Under the pieces are notes generated by a model. It ran no database searches. It was not told the DNA's origin and worked only from the letters and a program-made list of their open reading frames with translations. Position numbers and translations under genes: made by a program. From contig JARGPB010000019.1 of assembly GCA_029212905.1 (NCBI GenBank), positions 1-63,926 on the forward strand: a stretch of 63,926 nt of DNA, in the 5' to 3' direction. Shown piece by piece: positions 34,048 to 40,974 of this stretch (positions are counted from its first letter, which is position 1; every line of letters starts with the position of its first letter). This DNA is from Thalassovita sp. Its GTDB lineage: Bacteria > Pseudomonadota > Alphaproteobacteria > Rhodobacterales > Rhodobacteraceae.

Positions 34048-34848
34048 TTAGCCACCCCAGATGTACACTGCGGCGAACAGGAACAGCCACACAACGTCCA
34101 CAAAGTGCCAGTACCAGGCGGCTGCCTCGAAGCCGACGTGGCTTTCGGGGGTAAAGTGCCCCTTCAGCCCGCGCACCATGCAGATGAACAGGAAGATGGT
34201 GCCGACAACAACGTGGAAACCATGGAACCCCGTCGCCATGAAGAAGTTCGCGCCATAAATGTTGCCCGAGAAGCCAAAGGCCGCATGGCTGTATTCATAA
34301 ACCTGGAACACGGTGAAAATCAGACCCAGAGCCACAGCAAGAGCCAGACCGTTGATCATGTCCTTGCGGTTGTTCTCGTGTGCGATTGCGTGGTGCGCCC
34401 AAGTGGCCGCAGCGCCCGAGCACAGCAGGATCAGCGTGTTGATCAGCGGCAGATGCCACGGGTCAAATGTCTCGATGCCGGCGGGGGGCCAGATGCCATC
34501 GACACGCGGGCTGTTTTCGCCCATCGGGTACATCGCGTGCTTAAAGAAGCTCCAGAACCAAGCCGAGAAGAACATAACCTCGGACATGATGAACAGGATA
34601 AAGCCATAGCGCAGGCCGATCTTCACCACGGGGGTGTGATCGCCGACATGCGATTCTGCGACGACCTCGGACCACCAGCCGAACATGACGTAGAGAACGC
34701 CAACGAATCCGGCCAACAGCATCCAGGGCGAGTCAGTGTGGAAATAAATCACCGCGCCGAACAGCATGATGAACCCGGCAAGCGACCCAAGGAGGGGCCA
34801 GAGGCTGGGGGGCAGAATGTGGTAGTCGTGGTTTTTCTCGTGCGCCAT
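34048..34848 (-). CDS. ctaE: Cytochrome c oxidase subunit III
   Basis: This 266-residue integral membrane subunit of aa3 oxidase has seven predicted helices and no cofactor. Family features: HDYHILPPSLWPLLGS at the start, FILFIMSEVMFFSAWFW carrying the conserved Glu, GFHGFHVVVGTIFL, and the C-terminal WHFVDVVWLFLF. It follows ctaG on the minus strand by 25 bases. Confidence 0.95.
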   Translation of the reverse strand: MAHEKNHDYHILPPSLWPLLGSLAGFIMLFGAVIYFHTDSPWMLLAGFVGVLYVMFGWWSEVVAESHVGDHTPVVKIGLRYGFILFIMSEVMFFSAWFWSFFKHAMYPMGENSPRVDGIWPPAGIETFDPWHLPLINTLILLCSGAAATWAHHAIAHENNRKDMINGLALAVALGLIFTVFQVYEYSHAAFGFSGNIYGANFFMATGFHGFHVVVGTIFLFICMVRGLKGHFTPESHVGFEAAAWYWHFVDVVWLFLFAAVYIWGG

Positions 34849-34873
34849 CGCGTTTCCCTCGTTGGAAGGTTTT

Positions 34874-35449
34874 TTAGTTTAAGGTGTTCGGAACGCCCTG
34901 AGACAGCGAGGCTTGCTGCTCGGGGAGATCGATTTCGAAGAACGTGTAGGACAAGGTGATATGAGATACGTACTGGCCCTCGCGGTCCTCGACGATCTCG
35001 GGGTCCACATAGAAGCTAACGGGCATTTGCACCCGCTCACCTGGTTGAAGCACCTGCTCGGTAAAGCAGAAGCAGTCGATCTTGGTAAAGAAACCACCGG
35101 CCGAGAACGGAGCGACGTTATAAGACGCCTGCCCAGCCACGGGGTGATTGGTTGGATTGTAGGCCTCGTAAAAGGCCAGGCCGGTTTCGCCGATCCGGAT
35201 TTCCATTTCGCGCTGCATGGGTTTGAACTCCCACGGCATACCGCTGGCCTTGGAGGCATCGAACCGGATCTTGATGGTCTTGTCCAAAATGACGTCGGAC
35301 CCGGCGTCCGCGGTCTGCGTGACCCCGCCAAACCCGGTGACGCGGCAGAACCAATCATAGAAGGGAACCGAGGCCCAGGCCAGCGCGCCCATGGTCAGAA
35401 CCACGGCGACCAGCTGGATCACGGTTTTTTGCTTCCCGTCCATGGCCAT
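34874..35449 (-). CDS. ctaG: Cytochrome c oxidase assembly protein CtaG/Cox11
   Basis: This periplasm-facing copper chaperone delivers copper to the CuB site of subunit I. The 191 residues have one N-terminal membrane helix (about 10-29), Cys35 after it (YDWFCRVTGFGG) and the copper-binding CFCF with Cys126 and Cys128. ATG 35449 overlaps the stop of the small upstream ORF (TGATG); an upstream GTG adds one residue. Confidence 0.95.
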   Translation of the reverse strand: MAMDGKQKTVIQLVAVVLTMGALAWASVPFYDWFCRVTGFGGVTQTADAGSDVILDKTIKIRFDASKASGMPWEFKPMQREMEIRIGETGLAFYEAYNPTNHPVAGQASYNVAPFSAGGFFTKIDCFCFTEQVLQPGERVQMPVSFYVDPEIVEDREGQYVSHITLSYTFFEIDLPEQQASLSQGVPNTLN

Positions 35450-35619
35450 CACTCAGTCGCCCCTTGAGTTTGGGCCGGCTTCGGGCCCAGACCGCCAGTG
35501 GTGACTTTGACAACGGTCATGCCAAAAACAATCGCGACAAAAGCCACAAGGACGATGCCCACACCGATATTCCGGCCCGCGCGACGTTTGTGAAGTTCGT
35601 GCTCGACTTGCAATGCCAT
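35449..35619 (-). CDS. Small single-helix protein in the cox operon (CtaF-like)
   Basis: The ORF encodes 56 residues: a basic N-terminus (HELHKRRAGRN), one membrane helix (about 18-37, GVGIVLVAFVAIVFGMTVV) and a short Pro/Gln-rich periplasmic tail. It fills the space between ctaB and ctaG exactly, two bases after the ctaB stop and overlapping the ctaG start, so it is translated with them. Similar tiny proteins occur at this site in other alphaproteobacteria; the function is unproven, perhaps oxidase assembly. Confidence 0.8.
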   Translation of the reverse strand: MALQVEHELHKRRAGRNIGVGIVLVAFVAIVFGMTVVKVTTGGLGPKPAQTQGATE

Positions 35620-35620
35620 C

Positions 35621-36559
35621 TTACCAGCCTCCTAGCCCGTAGGGCTTCAATGCGGCTTCGGCGAGGATCGCGCCAAAATGCAGGAACAGATACATCAACG
35701 ACAGCCCAAAGAAGGATTTCTCGGCGCGGTATTTGTCAACTTCGGCCTGACCCTCGGGGCGGCGCCACAGTTTAAACGCGCCCAACAGGAACAGGGCGTT
35801 CAGCACCACCGAAACGGTCAGGTAAATCGGCCCACCGATCGAAGTGAAGGCCGCACCGACTGCGATCGGGGCCAGCAGGATCGTGTAAACCAGAATATGG
35901 TTGCGGGTCACGCGTCGGCCATGTGTCACGGTCAGCATGGGCACGCCCGCTTTTTCGTAATCCGAGTTCATGAACAGCGCCAGCGCCCAGAAATGCGGAG
36001 GCGTCCACATGAAGATCAGCAAGAACATCAGCACGGACTCGATGCTGATACCGCCGGTCACGGCTGCCCAGCCAATCATCGGAGGAAAGGCACCCGAGGC
36101 CCCGCCAATCACGATGTTCTGCGGGGTCCAGCGCTTCAGCCACATGGTGTAGATGACCGCGTAAAAGAAGATGGTGAAGGCCAGCAGACCCGCCGCGACG
36201 ATATTGGTCGCCAGGAACAGCATCACACAAGCAAATACCGAAAGGGTCACTCCGATCGCCAGTGCCTCGCCGCCGCTGACTTTGCCCGAAGGCACAGGCC
36301 GCGAGGCGGTGCGCTTCATCACTTGGTCGATATCCGCGTCCCACCACATGTTCAGCGCGCCCGAGGCACCACCGCCCACGGCGATGAATAGCACCGCACA
36401 GAAGGCTATGAACGGGTGCACGCCGCCGGGGGCAGCCAACAGGCCAACCATCGCGGTGAACACCACCAATGACATCACGCGCGGCTTGAGCAGGGCGAAA
36501 TAGTCGCCGAACCCGGCCTCGCCGCCCTGTGCCTGAGAGTTGATGCTTGCGTCGCTCAT
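35621..36559 (-). CDS. ctaB: Protohaem IX farnesyltransferase
   Basis: This membrane prenyltransferase attaches farnesyl to haem B to make haem O, precursor of haem A for the oxidase. The 312 residues have about nine helices; LLKPRVMSLVVFTAMVG at the start and the Asp-rich NMWWDADIDQVMKRTASRP are the family signatures. ATG 36559 was selected over an in-frame start 23 codons upstream because MSDASIN follows a purine-rich AAGGCAGAC. It lies between ctaC and the small ORF. Confidence 0.94.
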   Translation of the reverse strand: MSDASINSQAQGGEAGFGDYFALLKPRVMSLVVFTAMVGLLAAPGGVHPFIAFCAVLFIAVGGGASGALNMWWDADIDQVMKRTASRPVPSGKVSGGEALAIGVTLSVFACVMLFLATNIVAAGLLAFTIFFYAVIYTMWLKRWTPQNIVIGGASGAFPPMIGWAAVTGGISIESVLMFLLIFMWTPPHFWALALFMNSDYEKAGVPMLTVTHGRRVTRNHILVYTILLAPIAVGAAFTSIGGPIYLTVSVVLNALFLLGAFKLWRRPEGQAEVDKYRAEKSFFGLSLMYLFLHFGAILAEAALKPYGLGGW

Positions 36560-36649
36560 TGTCTGCCTTCCGAAACCATGCCGAATGCATGGCCTATAGG
36601 TGGGAGTAGAAGAAGGAGCCGCCCCCAAAGGAGCGCGCCCCGGTCCGAT

Positions 36650-37558
36650 TTAGTCTGCCGAAGCCACGGTCAGAGTGCGCGGCGTGCCGGCGTACTCTTC
36701 AATCGCGCCATCCAGCCACTTTTTGTAGTCGGCTTCGCTGACCACTTTGACGGTGATCGGCATATAGGCGTGGTCTTTGCCGCACAGTTCCGAACACTGA
36801 CCAAAGTAGATGCCTTCTTTCTCGGCTTTGAACCACAGCTGAGCGATACGGCCGGGAACAGCATCCTGCTTCACGCCAAAGGCGGGGATGGTCCACGAAT
36901 GGATCACGTCCGCAGCTGTAACATCCATGACAACGACCTTGTTGACAGGAATCACAACCTGAGTGTCGGTGGCCAGCAGGAATTCATCTTCGGCATAGCC
37001 CAGACGTTTCAGCTTGGCTGTCATTCCATCGCTGCGCACATAGGCCTGCACGCCGGCTTCATCATCTTGCTCATCCATAGTGGCGGGCTGACCGATCATG
37101 TAGCTATCAAAGGCGAAATCGTGGTCGGTGTACTCGTAACCCCAGTACCACTGGTAGCCGGTTACCTTGATGTGGATCTCGCCCTCGGGGATTTCCTGCT
37201 GCTTGAACAGAACCGGAAGCGAGAAGGCACCGATGAAAACCAAGATCACGATCGGAATGATCGTCCAGGCGATTTCCAACGGCGAATTGTGGGTAAAGGT
37301 GGCCGGGGTTGGGTTGGCGCGGCGGTTGTGGCGCACAATGATATAGGCAACCAGAGCAACCACAAACAGGGTGATCGCCGTGATGATCACCAGCAAGAGG
37401 TGATCCAGCGATTGCAGATCGCGGGCCAGTTCAGTTGCGGCGGGCTGGAAACCCATGAGGCCGGGATGCGGCTTGCCCACGGTTTCAACGTCCTGGGCAA
37501 ATGCCGGGGCCGCGGTAAAGGCTGCTGCTGCCGCCAGAAGGCTGGAGTTCAGTTTCAT
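36650..37558 (-). CDS. ctaC: Cytochrome c oxidase subunit II
   Basis: This CuA subunit receives electrons from cytochrome c. The 302-residue precursor has a signal peptide (to about Ala21), two membrane helices (about 53-75 and 97-118) and a periplasmic cupredoxin domain. The aromatic YQWYWGYEY segment, His220, Cys255, Glu257, Cys259, His263 and Met266 give the complete CuA ligand set. First gene of the cox cluster on the minus strand. Subunit I is not here. A FnrL-type box lies 147 bases upstream. Confidence 0.95.
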   Translation of the reverse strand: MKLNSSLLAAAAAFTAAPAFAQDVETVGKPHPGLMGFQPAATELARDLQSLDHLLLVIITAITLFVVALVAYIIVRHNRRANPTPATFTHNSPLEIAWTIIPIVILVFIGAFSLPVLFKQQEIPEGEIHIKVTGYQWYWGYEYTDHDFAFDSYMIGQPATMDEQDDEAGVQAYVRSDGMTAKLKRLGYAEDEFLLATDTQVVIPVNKVVVMDVTAADVIHSWTIPAFGVKQDAVPGRIAQLWFKAEKEGIYFGQCSELCGKDHAYMPITVKVVSEADYKKWLDGAIEEYAGTPRTLTVASAD

Positions 37559-37704
37559 ATGTCACCCTGATCGGTTGAGGTGTTTGTTGTTCATTTCGAC
37601 GCCGGGATGCCCTTGATAGGGAAAACCCGTTGTTTTGTCGCCGCTAAAAACCATATTCTCCTCCTCAGAACAACAATGGCACTTGCGGCAAACGGACGCT
37701 TTTT

Positions 37705-37718
37705 TTGATTTAGATCAA
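37705..37718. promoter_or_regulatory. FNR/FnrL-type binding site
   Basis: The sequence TTGAT-TTAG-ATCAA is a perfect match to the FnrL consensus. It lies between divergent ctaC and tldD, 147 bases from the ctaC start and 34 bases from the tldD start. Oxygen-dependent control of the oxidase, of tldD, or both is likely but not proven. Confidence 0.7.
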
Positions 37719-37751
37719 ATTCCGCCCGCTGAAAAGACAGGAAAAACAGAT

Positions 37752-39173
37752 ATGAGCGATACTCCTTTTCGACCCTTCGAGCATTCGCTGGATTTAGAGA
37801 AGGCCCTGGGCCAGCTGCGCGCGGCAACCCAAGGCGCTGAAGACGGAGAGCTTTTCCTTGAACGCCGCCGGTCCGAAGCCCTGGTTTTTGATGACGGACG
37901 GATCAAAACAGCCAGCTATGACGCAACCGAGGGGTTTGGCCTGCGCGCCGTCAAAGGTGAAGTCGCCGGTTATGCCCACTCGACCGAGATTTCCGAATCC
38001 GCTCTGCGTCGCGCCATGGCCACCGCGCGGCTGGCGATTGGCGAAGGCGGCGGCACGCTGGCGCTACCGCCGACCGCTACAAACAACCGTCTTTATACCG
38101 ATGCAGACCCGATCAGCGGTGTCAGCTTTCCCGCCAAACTGGAAACCCTGCGCGAGATTGATGCCTTCGCCCGCGGGCTTGATTCCCGTGTTGTGCAGGT
38201 CAGTGCAACCATCGCCGCCTCCTTGCAAGAGGTGGAAATCCTGCGCCCCGAGGGCACCCATTTACGCGATGTCCGCCCGATGACACGGGTGAACGTGTCG
38301 GTCATTGTTGAACAGGATGGTCGGCGTGAAACCGGCACCTGCGGGGGGGGCGGCCGGGTCGGCCTGAGCGGCCTTCTGGAACCCGCCGATTGGCAAGCCA
38401 AGGCCCAAGAGGCGCTACGCATCGCCTTGGTCAATCTGGACGCCGAACCTGCACCCGCGGGCGTAATGGACGTGGTTTTGGGCCCCGGCTGGCCCGGTAT
38501 CCTGCTGCACGAAGCCATTGGCCACGGGCTGGAGGGCGACGCGAATCGCAAAGGCTCCAGCGTTTTTGCGGGGCTGATGGGGCAACAAGTGGCCTCGAAA
38601 GGGGTGACGGTGCTGGATGACGGCACGATCCCAGATCGACGTGGGTCCATCAGCTTTGACGACGAAGGCACACCGTCAGGCAAGAACGTGTTGATCGAGG
38701 ACGGCATATTGGTGGGCTTCATGCAGGACCGCCAGAATGCGCGTCTGATGGGGGTTCAACCCACTGGGAACGGGCGACGCGAATCCTTTGCGCATACGCC
38801 GATGCCACGGATGACCAATACCTATATGACAGGTGGCGATACCGACCCTGCTCAGATCGTGGCTGACCTGAAGGATGGTATCTATGCCGTCGGTTTCGGT
38901 GGCGGTCAGGTCGATGTAACCAACGGCAAGTTCGTCTTCTCCTGCACCGAGGCATATCGCGTCAAGAACGGCCAGATCGGCGCCCCCGTCAAAGGGGCCA
39001 CATTGATTGGCGATGGCGCAACCGCGCTGAAACAGATCCGTGCCCTGGGCAATGACATGGCGTTGGACCCCGGCCTGGGGAATTGCGGCAAAGCTGGTCA
39101 ATGGGTGCCCGTTGGCGTCGGCCAGCCAACAGTCATGATCGGAGGTCTGACCGTCGGCGGCGCCGCAGCATGA
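37752..39173 (+). CDS. tldD: Metalloprotease TldD
   Basis: TldD with TldE forms a cytoplasmic zinc peptidase that trims unfolded or modified peptides. The 473 residues match the family. The zinc motif HEAIGH (His253, His258) followed by GLEGD is present, as is GCGxxGQWVPVG-type sequence at the end (GNCGKAGQWVPVG). ATG 37752 was chosen over 39 upstream codons that run through the FnrL box. It overlaps the next gene by four bases (ATGA). tldE is not in the window. Confidence 0.93.
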   Translation: MSDTPFRPFEHSLDLEKALGQLRAATQGAEDGELFLERRRSEALVFDDGRIKTASYDATEGFGLRAVKGEVAGYAHSTEISESALRRAMATARLAIGEGGGTLALPPTATNNRLYTDADPISGVSFPAKLETLREIDAFARGLDSRVVQVSATIAASLQEVEILRPEGTHLRDVRPMTRVNVSVIVEQDGRRETGTCGGGGRVGLSGLLEPADWQAKAQEALRIALVNLDAEPAPAGVMDVVLGPGWPGILLHEAIGHGLEGDANRKGSSVFAGLMGQQVASKGVTVLDDGTIPDRRGSISFDDEGTPSGKNVLIEDGILVGFMQDRQNARLMGVQPTGNGRRESFAHTPMPRMTNTYMTGGDTDPAQIVADLKDGIYAVGFGGGQVDVTNGKFVFSCTEAYRVKNGQIGAPVKGATLIGDGATALKQIRALGNDMALDPGLGNCGKAGQWVPVGVGQPTVMIGGLTVGGAAA

Positions 39174-39631
39174 GCCGCTGGCCCGCCATCAGAACCCCAA
39201 TAGGCGGGCATCGGGAATTGACTGCGCTGGTAGTGATCAAGGCCGCCCTGGCAGGAATCATCAGCCCGGCCCTGTCCGGCGGGGCTCTGATGCTGCTTGG
39301 CCTCACCCTCGGCGAGATTTTCGGGTTCGCCGGGGGCATTCCGAAAGCGGCCTTCGGAATTGGGCTCGTACTGGCCTATTCGCCCATGCTGTCCTGGATT
39401 GGAATGCTGATCGGCGTGCCATTGTCCATTTTCGCCCTTTCGCGTGGCATCGCAGGCTGGGTCGCGACACTGGGTTTCGGGGGCTTGGCGGGCGCCTTGG
39501 TCGGTGCACCGATCGACAATGCGCCCATTCTGGCCATAGCGGGTATGGTCTGCGCAGGCCCGTATTGGCTAACGCTGCGATGGCTGCGACCACAGGCACT
39601 GATCGCCATTGATACAAAAAAAACGCCGTAA
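39170..39631 (+). CDS. Hypothetical membrane protein after tldD
   Basis: I do not recognise the family. The 153 residues contain four or five hydrophobic, Gly/Ala-rich helices (for example ALAGIISPALSGGALMLLGL, AFGIGLVLAYSPMLSWIGM and GLAGALVGAPIDNAPILAIAG). Its start overlaps the tldD stop (ATGA), so it is translated with tldD. No catalytic motif is visible. Confidence 0.7.
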   Translation: MSRWPAIRTPIGGHRELTALVVIKAALAGIISPALSGGALMLLGLTLGEIFGFAGGIPKAAFGIGLVLAYSPMLSWIGMLIGVPLSIFALSRGIAGWVATLGFGGLAGALVGAPIDNAPILAIAGMVCAGPYWLTLRWLRPQALIAIDTKKTP

Positions 39632-39651
39632 AATAGAATTTTGTGAATCGG

Positions 39652-39667
39652 TTTACCCTGCATTAAC
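39652..39667 (+). promoter_or_regulatory. Near-consensus CtrA box upstream of dprA
   Basis: TTTA-CCCTGCA-TTAAC matches the alphaproteobacterial CtrA motif TTAA-N7-TTAAC with one mismatch, 43 bases before the dprA start. CtrA control of dprA is known in Rhodobacter capsulatus, which supports the call. Confidence 0.5.
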
Positions 39668-39709
39668 CGCTTTGCCCCTACACCGAATAGGCAAGTAGGC
39701 GAGGCAACG

Positions 39710-40858
39710 ATGACCCAAACCAATCATCCTTCCACTCACCCCCCACTCCCACCCACCACGGAAGATGAGCGGGTCCTGTGGCTTCGCCTCTTGCGCTCTC
39801 GAAGGGTTGGTCCGGCAACCTTTTTCCGGTTGCTGGCCGAGCATGGCTCTGCCGCGGAGGCGCTGAACGCCTTACCCGACGTGGCCCTGGCCGCCGGCGT
39901 CAAGGATTACCAGACCTGCCCCGAAGGTGTCGCCTATGCGGAACTAAATGCGGCCCGCAACTGCGGCGCGCACATGCTGTGTATCGGCGACAAGAACTAC
40001 CCCGCGCAGTTGTCTCAGATCTCTGATGCGCCGCCGATTCTCTGGGCGATTGGCGATCTGGCGGTCCTTCAGCGTCCGATGATTGCTCTGGCTGGGGCAC
40101 GGAATGCCTCGTCCCTGGGCATGCGCATGTCCAAGACGCTCGCGCGTGATTTAGCGCGGCGTGGGTATGTGGTGGCGTCGGGGCTGGCACGCGGGATTGA
40201 TACGGCGGCTCATCTGGCGACTTTGGAAACCGGAACCGTCGCGGTCATGGCCGGCGGCGTGGATGTCATCTATCCCGCGGAAAACACACGTCTGGGCGAA
40301 GACATCAGCAAGACCGGCCTGCGTCTGTCAGAGCAACCCTTTGGAATGCCGCCACAGGCCCGCCATTTCCCGCGTCGCAACCGAATCATATCCGGCCTTT
40401 CCCAGGCGCTGGTCGTTGTCGAGGCCGCCGCAAAGTCCGGCAGCCTGATCACCGCAAAAAATGCGCTGGACCAAGGGCGCGAGGTGCTGGCGGTGCCCGG
40501 ACACCCGTTTGATGCCCGCGCGTCTGGCTGCAATATGCTGATTCGTGACGGCGCGCGTCTGGTTCGCAGCGCCGAGGACATCCTGGAGGCCTTGCCGCCG
40601 ATTGAACCCACTGCGCCCGAACAGCCCAAGCTGGACTTATCTGCCCTTCCCATGCCGCCTCAAAAACGCAGCTTGCGCGAAACGGCGGACCTTCATAGCC
40701 AGATTTTGCGCAGCCTGGGCCCCAGCCCAATTGCCGAGGATCAGTTGATCCGCGACCTGGGCCACACCCCCGGATCAGTCGCCCCCGCGCTCACTGATTT
40801 AGAGCTGGACGGCAAGATCGCGCGCCAGCCAGGAGGGCTGCTTTGCCTGGTCACGTGA
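39710..40858 (+). CDS. dprA: DNA-processing protein DprA
   Basis: DprA loads RecA on incoming single-stranded DNA in natural transformation and, in Rhodobacter, in uptake of gene-transfer-agent DNA. The 382 residues have an N-terminal helical region (LWLRLLRSRRVGPATF), the Rossmann-like DprA domain with ALAGARNASSLG, GLARGIDTAAH (163-173) and GSLITAKNALDQGREVLAVPG near 244-264, and a C-terminal winged-helix (about 315-380). ATG 39710 lacks a strong ribosome site. It is followed by topA, as in many proteobacteria. Confidence 0.93.
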   Translation: MTQTNHPSTHPPLPPTTEDERVLWLRLLRSRRVGPATFFRLLAEHGSAAEALNALPDVALAAGVKDYQTCPEGVAYAELNAARNCGAHMLCIGDKNYPAQLSQISDAPPILWAIGDLAVLQRPMIALAGARNASSLGMRMSKTLARDLARRGYVVASGLARGIDTAAHLATLETGTVAVMAGGVDVIYPAENTRLGEDISKTGLRLSEQPFGMPPQARHFPRRNRIISGLSQALVVVEAAAKSGSLITAKNALDQGREVLAVPGHPFDARASGCNMLIRDGARLVRSAEDILEALPPIEPTAPEQPKLDLSALPMPPQKRSLRETADLHSQILRSLGPSPIAEDQLIRDLGHTPGSVAPALTDLELDGKIARQPGGLLCLVT

Positions 40859-40974
40859 AAAATCGCACGTAAAAGGTGCGAAATCGGTGGTCTGACACAC
40901 CGCATTGACAAAACCCCTTTACGGCCCACATCTTCCGCCGCCATACGCTGAGGTGCGAGTCGAAAGGAATTTTC

